Positions 1 to 9,386 of a DNA stretch of 64,000 bases are shown here, one piece after another. The notes under the pieces are model-generated. The model made no database searches. It was not told the origin of the DNA and saw only the letters and a list, made by a program, of their open reading frames with translations. The position numbers and the translations under genes are program-made. Every line of letters begins with the position of its first letter. Within the stretch, counting starts at the first letter, position 1. The DNA is from Buxus sempervirens (lineage: Eukaryota > Streptophyta > Magnoliopsida > Buxales > Buxaceae), in NCBI GenBank assembly GCA_947561395.2, contig OX387183.1, positions 55,287,915-55,351,914 of the forward strand, read 5' to 3'.

Positions 1-1260
1 AGGGTACCATAATGAGCACAGTATAGAACACTATAGGTACTATCGATTGTCATGGGCATAGGCCAGCACGGCACAATTAGCACCCCTATTTCAAGCTCTA
101 ATGCTTAAGATACCATGCTTTTAAGGTTGCTTCTGGAACCTTCAAAATTCAAGAGTTCAGTTGATCTAGCGAGGTCCCCGCAGTTTTCAGGTGAAGCTGC
201 ACCCTCTCTATAAGGTATTCTATTGATTCTCTATCTTCATTGTAAATCATACAAGTAGGATCCACATGAATCTCCATTTTTTCCTCTAAATTATTAGCGG
301 TTAGGATCCTATTAAACAATAGTAAGCAGTAAATATCTTTATCCTGGATTCATAATCAATGTTCCGCATTGATTTTCCCTTCCAAATGATCTGTCAATAA
401 AATTATCCCACAGTTTCTCTGAGATGAGTTCTTCTACTGCTTTCTCAGTTTCAGTCTCCTACTCATTGTTTGGTTTTATCAGTTCGATAGTTAAGAGGCC
501 CGAAGGTCTTCTGAGACATTGAGATTTTCCTCTGTAATGACTCTTCACCTTAATCCTCCACAACCAGGGTTGATGCATCTAACATTATTAAGAAATCCCC
601 TTTACCATGAAATTATTTAATCCATAACTTCTCTTAATCATATAGTAATCTTCATGCTATGTTGGTGTTAAAGATTTAGTTTATGTCTTGGGCTCTTCTC
701 AGGCCTATCCCCTCATGTTCTGGTTCACACACTTCTTGCAATCTCATCTGATGAATTTTGTCTGAGCCAAAAGATTGCTGCCAATGAGAAAATTTTAAGT
801 GCACTTGTTGCCTGACACCTGTATTAGTTTATGCCACTCCCAATGGCTGTATAGTTGCCAAGGCAGTTTTAATGATCACAGGCTTACTTGCCATTGAAAG
901 AAAACCGTCTCGGCAGTCCCTAATTCAGTTTGTATCAAGAACTTCAATGAAAGTGATATTTGACACTTTAGCTATTAAGGAATGATCCCCAGATGTTTTA
1001 TTGTTAGTCATCACTTATGCCTGCAAACATCTCTCATAGCCCTCTTCAGTTTGTGAGGAAGGTTGTTAGAAAAAGTAAATGAAGACTGCAGAATTTCACT
1101 TTTCAACCCCATACTAAGAAATATTAATCTATCAGACCTTGAACCTTAATTCTTTGAAAGGTGCTCTAAGCCTCTAACAAATATTATGCAATCATCTGCA
1201 AGAAACAAATGTGATATGGTAGATCCTTGTCAAGTAGTTTGAATTCCGGCTAATTTGGTA
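1..1260 (-). mobile_element. Decayed L1-type LINE (reverse transcriptase remnant)
   Basis: Read on the minus strand with frame changes, this stretch keeps L1 ORF2 landmarks in the right order. Near 1213-1180 is the RT active-site block H-L-F-L-A-D-D-C-I-I-F. Near 925-840 is the segment resembling L-S-x-A-G-K-x-V-L-I-K. Near 765-700 is a block like K-I-H-W..E-L-C-x-P-K..G-G-L-G. Near 260-190 is a zinc-finger-like C-x-I-Y-N-E-D-x-E-S-I-E-Y-L-I. Stops and frameshifts interrupt it everywhere, so it is dead. The left end is cut by the window and the right end is uncertain. Confidence 0.7.
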
Positions 1261-1620
1261 GAATTTTTTTCCAAATACAAATATTCACAAGCTTTTAAAA
1301 GTTTAATATAGGTCTAAACAGATGCGACGATTTGTCAGCTTGATATAATTAATGGAACTTGAAAAACTTTTTGGGTCTTAATCTTTTGCAATGTCAAGCC
1401 ATTGATCATAACTATGGGGACAAAGACCCCTTTACGTAAGTATTAATATACCACACAGCTGCATAAAGTGCAAATCTGTAAACAACAAGAAGTTTTCTTT
1501 TATTCTCCTCTCCATAAGGTCTCGGATATTCTCCCTCGAATTTCAATTCACAAATCAAATCTCTGACAGAACAAGCATCTTGATAAAAACAGTATGCATG
1601 ACAAATCACATGCAATCAAA
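1261..1620. other. 3' flank of the membrane-protein gene
   Basis: No coding signal was recognised. The part nearest 1620 is probably 3' UTR of the minus-strand gene that ends at 1621. Confidence 0.4.
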
Positions 1621-2959
1621 TCAACAATAAACATCAGTTGCCGAGGAAGATTCAGTAACCTTGATCATTAATGGCTCACATATTGCAAACTCACTGCAAT
1701 GCTGACCTTTAATGTCAACAATTTGTAATGGACTCCCCTTGCCAATCGGAGCAGCAGCCAGTGCTTGAGTCTTTGCAGCTACTGCTTTCAGACGGAAGCG
1801 CTCTGCCCTGGAGCCAATGACCTGTCCCAGAATTGAGGCAGCAATGGTGAATGCCATAGCTGTCTTAGGCATCATCACAGATTTCCTAAGCATGGCTATA
1901 AAGGGCACGGCCGCATGGACTGCAGCAAACCAGGATGGTGAGAACTTCTTAGTGTGCTCCCTCCATATTCCTAAAGGAACATTAGCTGCCATGCCTAGGA
2001 CACCAATGACAAGCATCTTTGCAGGAAGGGGCTGTGGCCGTACAGTCTTCACAAGGGCCGTCCGTGCTAGAGCTGCTCGTGCTGCTACAATTGCTGGGGG
2101 GCACTTGAATTTCATGCCTGGAGGGGGCTGCAGAACCTTTGCAACCAGAGGCAAGACATGGCTTACTGCCCTATAGGACTTTGCAATTGGGCAGTTTCCA
2201 GTTAGCAGCCAATCATGGCCTAGTGCCTCATGTTTTGAATCTCCTGCCTGAAAGATAAAGTGAACAACTGTGTCACATGGGAAGAAAAAGAGTAGTTTGA
2301 ATTCAAAATAAAATAAGTAAAAAGATTGGTGCTCTTAAATGGAATTATGTCATCAACCTGTGAAGAACGCTTTTTCTTGGAGGATTCCGTATTTTCCTTT
2401 TGCTTCTTCCACTTCTCTGAGAAGAAATCAAAGCTGAAGGGACCTCCCAGTCCAAAGGAAGATAGACTAATAGTGGCTGCCTTCGCTGCTAAGGGATTAA
2501 ATCGGGGTGGTGCTAGCTCAGGCTCTGAATTCTCAGAGTGCACAAATGATCTTCCAGATAGTGGAACAACTCCATCACGCCCATGGAAAAGCCTGAAAGC
2601 CATGTCAAAATTGGGACCATCCTCAAAAATAGGACCTCTTGCTCCCCGTACCTGAAGAAATAATACAGAGAAAATGCTCAAGTGTTTAATTTAAGTCATT
2701 GAAAACATCTGATAGTTTTAAAACAACCAGAAAACAGAACTTGGTAACTACAAAAAATGAAAATATTATGACAAGCAGAAGAGGACATAGGCAATTGGTA
2801 AAAGGAACTCACAGGCATTGGAAATTTCATGGATGACAGGAAGGAGAAGTTAGTTGGCTCATTGATGTTCCTAAGAAATGGACATCTATGGATGTCCTGA
2901 TCATTGATGATAGAATCACATGATTGTGAATCATTATTTAAGCCTCTAAAAATATCCAT
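1621..2959 (-). CDS. Conserved plant membrane-type protein of unknown function
   Basis: Three exons join in phase 0: 2959-2814/2813 (49 codons from ATG), 2651-2358 (98 codons) and 2247-1621 (208 codons plus TGA), giving 355 aa. The two introns are GT-AG. The N-terminus begins MDIFRGLNNDSQ. The middle has the block GPIFEDGPNFDMAFRLFHG, followed by a lysine-rich stretch (around residues 132-145). The C-terminal 200 residues contain KHEALGHDWLLTGNCPIAKS and three hydrophobic segments that could span a membrane (MLVIGVLGMAANVPLGIW, WFAAVHAAVPFIAML, TAMAFTIAASILGQVIGS). From memory it resembles an uncharacterised angiosperm family with Arabidopsis members near At5g45410/At4g25030; I am not certain of the locus names. 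No enzyme motif was seen. The start is chosen because the splice acceptor lies 19 nt upstream, so the leader is spliced from an upstream UTR exon. The gene model is sure; the function is not known. Confidence 0.85.
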
Positions 2960-3045
2960 TTCCACAGAGCACTTTGACCTGCAAAAGAAATAAATAGCAG
3001 GTAAGTATTAGCATTCTTGCAGCAACTCAAGAACAGTCAACCAAG

Positions 3046-3125
3046 TGACAATCAACAACATCATCATCAACACAAGCCAGTTCCCAACAAAGTGGGGTTG
3101 GGGATACAAATCTTATCTCTCTATC
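3046..3125 (-). mobile_element. RTE-type LINE 3' end fragment
   Basis: The plus strand reads ATCATCATCA, then AAGCCAGTTCCCAACAAAG and GGGGTTGGGGATACAAATC. This is the same terminal block seen at 8344 and 33199, where upstream RTE protein sequence can be read. It lies in the 5' UTR intron of the neighbouring gene. Confidence 0.65.
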
Positions 3126-3904
3126 CCATTCTTTCAACAATAGAAGAAAAATAGATAAAAGTCATGTGACACCCAAGAAGCCCTTTACAAGAATTAAGAT
3201 ACATAAAATTTGACAGAGACAGAAAAGTAGTATCTGAGTCCGTAAAACCTTATTCATCAATTGAATTCAAGCTGCTAGGTTTAGAAGGAACCAACAGGCG
3301 TGGAAATATAAAGAACTCTCTAGACTCCCAAGTCAGATGGAATGTTAAATGTATTCTCCAAAACTAATGATAAAATTTCAATTACCATTTTCGCCTAGAT
3401 AGAACTTGTCTTAAGATTCAAAATCCGCAAGGAGAAAATCAGTGCAAATGAGCTTGAATGGATGAAGGAATCAGTCAATCCTAAGGACTCAATTGGTTAA
3501 TCAAATCAGAATTCAGAACAAGAAAACAATTAAAGAAAATTAAATTTCCCAGGTTGACAGAGAAGAAGAGAAACCTATAACTCATAACCTTTTGCATTAA
3601 ATCCTGTGAAATTAAGAGGGTGTTTGGTAATGCTTTTAAAACCCGTTTTTCTGTTTTTAAAAACAGAAAATCAGAAATATCTTTGGTATTGGTGGTTTTC
3701 AAATCGTTTTTAAAAGAAACAGTTTCAAAAACACTCTAGTTTTTAAAAACCAAAAATTTCGGTTTTTAGAAACAGAAAAACTGTTTATGGTGGTTTTTAC
3801 GGTGGCAATTTTGTAACATTTTTATTCGATAGTTCAGGGCTCTTCTCAACTAAATGCTCTTCTTCCTCTACAAAAACCATTTTCAGTTTCTTCTTCCTCC
3901 ATCA

Positions 3905-4447
3905 TCACAGAGTCTTGCTCCGAAAGCACTGTAACGATGTTGAAGCCTTGTCTTTCTCTGCCTGTTGAGGACACACAGACTGAGGCTCATTATCTCCTCG
4001 TACTTCTTCGATGGTGTTGACAAGTCGATGAATTTGGTTTCTGGTTTGAAACCGGAGATGAACCAGAGATTGTTGACTAACAGCCGTCAGTCTGATTAAT
4101 AAGGAGAGGTTCAGGCGATTGGAAATTGCCGGATTTGGACTGGGAGAGACCAGAAAGCTCAATGACAGTGGACTTGGAACTGCCATTTTCTGATTTGGTC
4201 TGATTTTTAAGGAGAGGTTTGGGCGACAGAAAATTGCCGGATTTGGACTGGGAGAGACCAGAAAGCTCGACGACGGTGGACTTGGAAGTGCATTTTCTGA
4301 TTTCTTGTTTGAAGGGAAGAAGAAGAAGAAGGAGAAACAGTTGGGGTTTTTGAAAATTGAGAGAGGAGTTCGGATCCAAGATTTCAACCGAGTTTTCTTA
4401 CCTCGTGGCAGGAAGATGTGATGTAACAGCTCTGGAGTACTGTCCAA
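3905..4447 (-). other. Uncharacterised ORF inside the Harbinger-type element (possible captured fragment)
   Basis: A 180-codon open frame on the minus strand has a more balanced base composition than its surroundings. It contains a 108-bp in-frame tandem duplication (4101-4208 and 4209-4316), so the motif LSFLVSPSPNPAI appears twice. An overlapping frame, 4077-4379, is open too. I do not recognise the product. It may be host sequence captured by the transposon, or a chance frame kept open by the duplication. Confidence 0.35.
4101..4316. repeat. 108-bp tandem duplication, two copies
   Basis: AAGGAGAGGTT recurs 108 bp apart, followed in both copies by AAATTGCCGGATTTGGAC and GGGAGAGACCAGAAAGCTC. 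The period is a multiple of three, so the minus-strand frame stays open. Confidence 0.8.
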
Positions 4448-4769
4448 TCATTGAAGTATTCAAGCAATAGCCATGGCATCATCCTTACATAGACATGACA
4501 TATTGGGACAGTCATTTATTCAAGCAACAGCTATTGCTTGATGGCATCATCCTTGCATAGCCATGGCATGTTGGGATGGTCTGTTGTGTCAAGTAGAGTC
4601 CAACAATAAGCATCCAATAAAGAGTCACCCAAAACTTTTACATATCAAGTTAAGTGATTCCATACAATTAGCTGAACCCAAGTGTAAGATTAGCTGAACC
4701 GAAGTCTGGCCATTGCAATTAACCCTTTTCAACCTAAAGCCAAACCATTCTAATATAGTGTAGTACTAA

Positions 4770-4809
4770 TATTATATATAAATCCTTATGGAAGGATTTA
4801 TATATAATA
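4770..4809. repeat. Perfect 18-bp inverted repeat
   Basis: TATTATATATAAATCCTT is followed by a 4-base spacer and its exact reverse complement. It lies inside the Harbinger-type element. Confidence 0.8.
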
Positions 4810-4828
4810 TAGTGTTAATTTTTCTTTT

Positions 4829-4990
4829 CTTTTTTTATCAGTAATCAAGCGGATATATATATAATTAAAAAGAAAATCTTGTCTTGTAGTACACAGATTG
4901 TTTACCTAAGACTACAAAGTATGCCCCAGAAAAGGGGACACCAAAACACTCCCTTCCCTGCCTAATCTGGGAATTTATCACACAACAGAA
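4829..4990 (-). mobile_element. Probable L1 3' tail fragment
   Basis: On the minus strand it ends TTACTGATAAAAAAA, the same tail as the L1 copies ending at 16757 and 60117. Only non-coding 3' sequence is present. Confidence 0.4.
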
Positions 4991-5548
4991 ATTCTTCTAG
5001 GGACACCCTAGCCATCAACTTTTCTGATTCTAACCAATTGTTAACCAAAATCAGTTTTTGAATTATGACTTACCAAACACATTTTTGTTGATTTTGAAAA
5101 CGTTAATCGTTTTTTTATCAATTGTTACCAAACGGGTTTCGTGTCACTTGTTTTCAAAAACCCAAAAACAGTTGGAAACGTTTTTATTTTTCAAACTGTT
5201 TTACAAAAAAAAAAAACAAAAAATTTACCAAACAGCCTCTAAGTAAACACCCCGAAACTGAAGTCCCTAGCTGTTTAGAGTCATGCATTACACAAGTAGA
5301 AAAGGTAAATAAATAAATCACAGTAAGCTTAACAACTTCAACCCTTAAATCTCATAAATCTTGAGCTACCGAAGAACAACCATATACTAAGATGCTAAAC
5401 TTTCTCTAAAAATAAGACCACATACACGATCCCAAGTGTCATACAGGGAATTACCAATGTTTGTATCAGCTCAGAGAAAACCGATCTTCAATTTCCCTTA
5501 TATTATTTTTCTAATATCCTGATAAATAAATAAACTGATCTTAGAGTT

Positions 5549-5764
5549 CTGTTGCATGATCATATATTTCTGTTGCACGATCATGAATCCCTTGATCTAA
5601 TTGAAAATTTTAAAAAATAAATTAAAAAAAAAAACCAAGAAAGCAAGGAACACAAAAATCATCTGTTGCATGATCATATATTTCTGTTGCACGATCATGA
5701 ATCCCTTGATCTAATTGAAAATTTAAAAAAAAAAAAACCAAGAAAGCAAGGAACACAAAAATCA
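5549..5764. repeat. Tandem duplication of about 114 bp
   Basis: Two copies start with CTGTTGCATGATCATATAT and end with AAGCAAGGAACACAAAAATC. The second is shorter in its A-rich part. Each copy contains a diverged internal repeat (GTTGCATGATCAT, GTTGCACGATCAT). Confidence 0.85.
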
Positions 5765-6315
5765 ACAAAATTGTTTACACCAACTCACTTCCAAGAATTT
5801 AGCACCATAAAACGTTCATGACGCAATCACCAGTCCCTCGTTAAAAGGACAAAGACCCAGTACCTATCGAAGTGGCAAGACTCTAAAAGTGCCATAATTT
5901 CAATATCTAGGCAGCATCAAAAGCATAAATTAAGGTAAGAATGGATTCGATGATGAGAAAATTCAGTCATAAACCCCGTAAGGCCGTAACATTATAAACT
6001 AAGCCTCTAAAACTGAATCGCATGTGAAATCAATACAAAGGAAAACAAAATTCACAAGAAAAAATCAAAAACTCTAGATCTAAATTAACTCCAATACAAG
6101 TAAATCTCCTAATTTCGGGTATCAACAGAAGTAATCACATATTCAGGTCAACGAATAAACAGATCCCATCATCGATCCTTCAATTATGACCCCCTCAGGC
6201 ATTACCCAACATCCAAACCCAAAGCAATAAGCAATCCCTACTGCGAGCGAGATCATACAAGAAAAACAATCAGAAACCAAAATCAAACAAAACAAACGGA
6301 ATGCTGTAACAGACC

Positions 6316-6480
6316 TCAAGAATCCAGACGTTCCGCCTCAACCCCGCTTATCGGCTCACCTTAGAAGGGCAAAGGCCGAAACCAGATTTTCTCCTTGGAA
6401 CGAGAAAGAAAAAAACAAAGCTGAAGAAAAAGAATCAGAGAACAATGGCCGAACTCCGAAGCAATATAGTTTTACAGAGA
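6316..6480 (-). other. Probable 5' UTR exon of the membrane-protein gene
   Basis: The minus strand reads GGATTCTTGAG followed by GTCTGTTACAGC, a donor-like site at 6315/6316. The sequence upstream of it is GC-richer than the intron. The acceptor next to the ATG exon at about 2978 requires an upstream leader exon, and this is the best candidate. The intron would be about 3.3 kb. The transcription start is not defined. Confidence 0.4.
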
Positions 6481-7257
6481 AAACCTACCGTGTTTCGCAC
6501 ACGCCTCTTTTGACAATTTTTTTTCTTTCTCCTTCCAATAGTTGGAGTTGGAATGCGCCAGTCAACCGTTTTGTTTACATCTGTCTCCGCCCGCACTCAA
6601 TCACGTCTTTTTGTGAGAGCTGACAGCCTGACACGGCTCGCCATGGTCTAGAAGGTCCTCGCCATGGCCCGTGGAGAAGAAGTGTGGTATCCACAGGATC
6701 CACTTGAATAGTTATGTAAAACTCGCCCACGTTTCATAGTTTTGCTTTAGATCCTCAGATCCAACGGTCCAAGCGCTGCCACGGCTGCGAGACTTGAGGA
6801 ATTATCGAATCAGTACGTACGGCAAGATGAGGGTGATGCTTTCTGCGGTAGCGATGCACCTGATCGCTTAGCTAGGATTAGGAATTATCGAATCAATTAG
6901 TGTAGCGCGAGGAAGTCAAGAATGGTTGGTGATAGGCTTGGTCAATTGTGCAGCTGTCAAGTTTTTTAATTTATTATTATTATTATTTTTAAACCAAACT
7001 TGGCATCAGTAAGAGTAACACTTCGGGATTGCAACCGTAACCCGTCCTAATCTTTACCTTATGGTTAGAGCTTGGTAAGCCTTAAATCGAGTTAAAAATG
7101 TTATAGGTTTAGCCCTTTTGCCTAAATTGCATATTGTTGTTATAGGATTAGCCCTTTTCATGAAAGATTTGTCTCGTACGTGGGCCCTTTAATGGGGTAG
7201 TTGGCTATTGGTCGCTTGTATTATCTTTATTATAGGACAAGCATAAGTTGTTTAAAT
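6481..7257. promoter_or_regulatory. Intergenic region, probable promoter side of the minus-strand gene
   Basis: GC-richer sequence at 6540-6900 fits the promoter of the leftward gene. No TATA box or coding frame was recognised with confidence. Confidence 0.3.
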
Positions 7258-8166
7258 GTTAGCGAGAAGTGTGTGAGGCGATTACAGCAATTGAGGAGCT
7301 CGAGGCCGACGATTGAGTATGTGAGACGGTCATTGTCCCCAGCGGTGATCTGGTTTTGGCCTTTCTTCTTCCGCTAATCCGATCATCTCTAGTGATTCTT
7401 GTCCAACTCATTCTCTCATTTTTCTCCTGGGGTAGTCCTCTACAGCTACTGTCTTGTTGGGGCATCTGCATCGACCTTGTGACCTTTCTTCGGAAGGAGT
7501 TCGACGACCTACCGATGGACTCGGTTGACGACGAACCGACGCTACAAACAAGGATGACAGTGGGGGGTTACCACGGGTTTTCTCTGGTGGGAAAGCCAGT
7601 TTCAGGTACCCCCTACTGGTTTTGTTATTATGTCTTGTTTATAGTTTATCTTTGCCTATCTGTGTATCTTGTGTTTGGACTTGCCGGTGGTGTGTCGATG
7701 CTTTTTGTTGTCATCACTAATGGTTGTTTTTTGTTTCTGTCTGTGTTTGATGAATCTTGGTGCAAGGTTGCCATGCTCAACCCCCCTCTCCTACGTCTCT
7801 ATGCATGGTTGAGGTCCAATTTACCAGTTCCTCGTCCACCTTTTTATCACATCATTGTTGGTGATGCTTTCCTCCCTTCTGTTGGGAGCTATTTTTTTAA
7901 TTTGCTTAGCTACGGACCCTTCGTCAGAATCTACCACTGGTTTCCAGCCGATTATTGTGGCTCTTGCCACTGACCTAACATTTTTCTTCTGAGACGTAAT
8001 TGATCGGGTTGCTGAGATGGTGGTCTTGTTCTTAAGTTTCTTGTTGTTTCCATGGTCCTCCTATATATTCCGGCTGGTTGTTGGTATCTCTGAAATTTTA
8101 GGTTTTATTAATAAATGTATGTAGGCTTGGCCTTTCATTAAAAAAAAAAAAAGGTTAGCAAGAAGT
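7258..8166 (+). mobile_element. 5'-truncated poly(A) retroposon with target duplication
   Basis: The direct repeats GTTAGCGAGAAGT (7258-7270) and GTTAGCAAGAAGT (8154-8166) flank a body that ends in AATAAATGTATG...CTTTCATT plus 12 or more A. This is target-primed reverse transcription on the + strand. A 205-codon frame (7356-7973) lies inside and reads as a hydrophobic protein. I recognise no domain, and it may be fortuitous in a T-rich LINE 3' region. The 12/13 match of the TSD copies suggests moderate age. Confidence 0.7.
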
Positions 8167-8343
8167 TGGTGTGTATGACAATGGGTGTAATTGCATCTCG
8201 GTGAGATCCCACTCATGCTAGCCTCAATTGATGGTGGGGTAGATCAAATTTTATTTATATATATTTATTCCATATAAAACTACATATCTTCTAAAAAAAT
8301 ATAATAATTATTTTATATATTTTATCAGAAAATGTTAATATAA

Positions 8344-8712
8344 TCATCGATATCGTCATAAGCCAATTCCCTCCAAAATGGGTTTGACGACACGAATCTT
8401 GTCTCTCTATTCAGTTTTATAAAAAATCATATTTTCAGCTAATTTATGTTTTTGTAAATCTGGTTTTATAGACTCCATCCATGTCATTTTAGGTTTCCCT
8501 CTTACTTGCTTAGACCCTTCAATTTGAATACTCTCACACATTTTAACAAATGCATCTCTAGTCTCTACTTTTATGACTAAACCACCTTAACCTATTTTTC
8601 TCCATTTTATCTTTAATACATACTATGCCTAACCACTTTCGAATGTTTTCATTTTTTTATTTTGTCTTTCTTAGTTTTGCCACAAATCCATCTTAGTTGA
8701 GTCAAGTCATAT
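8344..8712 (-). mobile_element. RTE-type LINE 3' end (C-terminal coding plus terminus)
   Basis: On the minus strand the translation gives R-W-I-C-G-K-T-K-K-D-K-I, a hallmark of the RTE polyprotein C-terminal region. This is followed by a degenerate K-x-x-E-N-R-L-R-W-type block, a G-R-P-K-x-T-W-M-E-S block and the characteristic terminus ending near the TCATCGATAT repeat side. Several stops are present. The copy is truncated and inactive. Confidence 0.7.
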
Positions 8713-9386
8713 CCAATATTAATAGTCTTATAAATGTAGGAGTAGGTTTGGTATGGTCTGAACACTTATAAGAGCATATTATGGTTTGTCAAAATCCAAC
8801 TCATTGCCATTCTTAAACGCCCATTTTGTGCAGCATCCTAAGAATATTAGAAGGGCTTTGGAATAAAGTGCTTTCTAAAAGGCTTTTGGTGTGAACCTTT
8901 TTTCTTTGATGCGAAGGCTTTTGGTGTGATTAGTTACACAAAAAGCTAATTTCAGACCAAGCATCTTCAACATTTTTTTTTATTCTGCATTTTTTCAATT
9001 GACTCATGGGGCTTGAAAATGGTTCGGTTTAAGCCCGATCCGCATCGGATCCATTTTACGTTAAAAAGTGGTCCAGGCATCGTATCTGTACATCATTACC
9101 ACATTCTAAGAAAACCCTCACTTGCTCACCAAATGCCAATTTGCTCCCGTCGTTGGAAACAATAAACCCTCGTTTCTCTTTCTATTTACCATCGTACTAT
9201 CTCTTCCTTTTATTTTTGCAAATTTTGCTGGAATTCTTCGAATTAAGGAGGTAAGAAATCTTAATATTAGCTTCTATGGAATATGTTAGATATATCAGGT
9301 TCTGGTTTTAGGTTTCGATCTAATGCATGCATTTGGAATTGAAGGTTCTCAGGGACGAATTTAGCAATTGGTTTTGAGTTTCGGTA
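8713..9386 (+). promoter_or_regulatory. S1FA promoter and 5' leader
   Basis: This is the region upstream of the S1FA ATG. A leader intron is likely at 9251-9352 (AAGGAG|GTAAGA ... TTCTCAG|GGACG), 35 nt before the start codon. No convincing TATA box was seen. Confidence 0.4.

Larger units (their letters stand above)
3616..5239. mobile_element. Non-autonomous PIF/Harbinger-type element with TAA target duplication
   Basis: Terminal inverted repeats GAGGGTGTTTGGTAA (left) and, reverse complemented, GAGGCTGTTTGGTAA (right) bound 1624 bp. Both sides are flanked by TAA (3613-3615 and 5240-5242). The 3-bp TSD and the G..TGTTTGG ends are those of PIF/Harbinger or Tourist elements. No transposase is present. 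The subterminal regions repeat the TTACCAAAC motif and A/T-rich stem-forming blocks. The interior (3830-4480) carries unrelated GC-richer sequence with an ORF, and an L1 tail lies near 4830. The whole element sits in the 5' UTR intron of the 1621-2959 gene. Confidence 0.65.

Noticed and set aside
1817-2655. Plus-strand open frames of about 110-119 codons
   Set aside because: They are antisense shadows of the three-exon minus-strand gene at 1621-2959, whose exons join in phase and carry coherent protein motifs.
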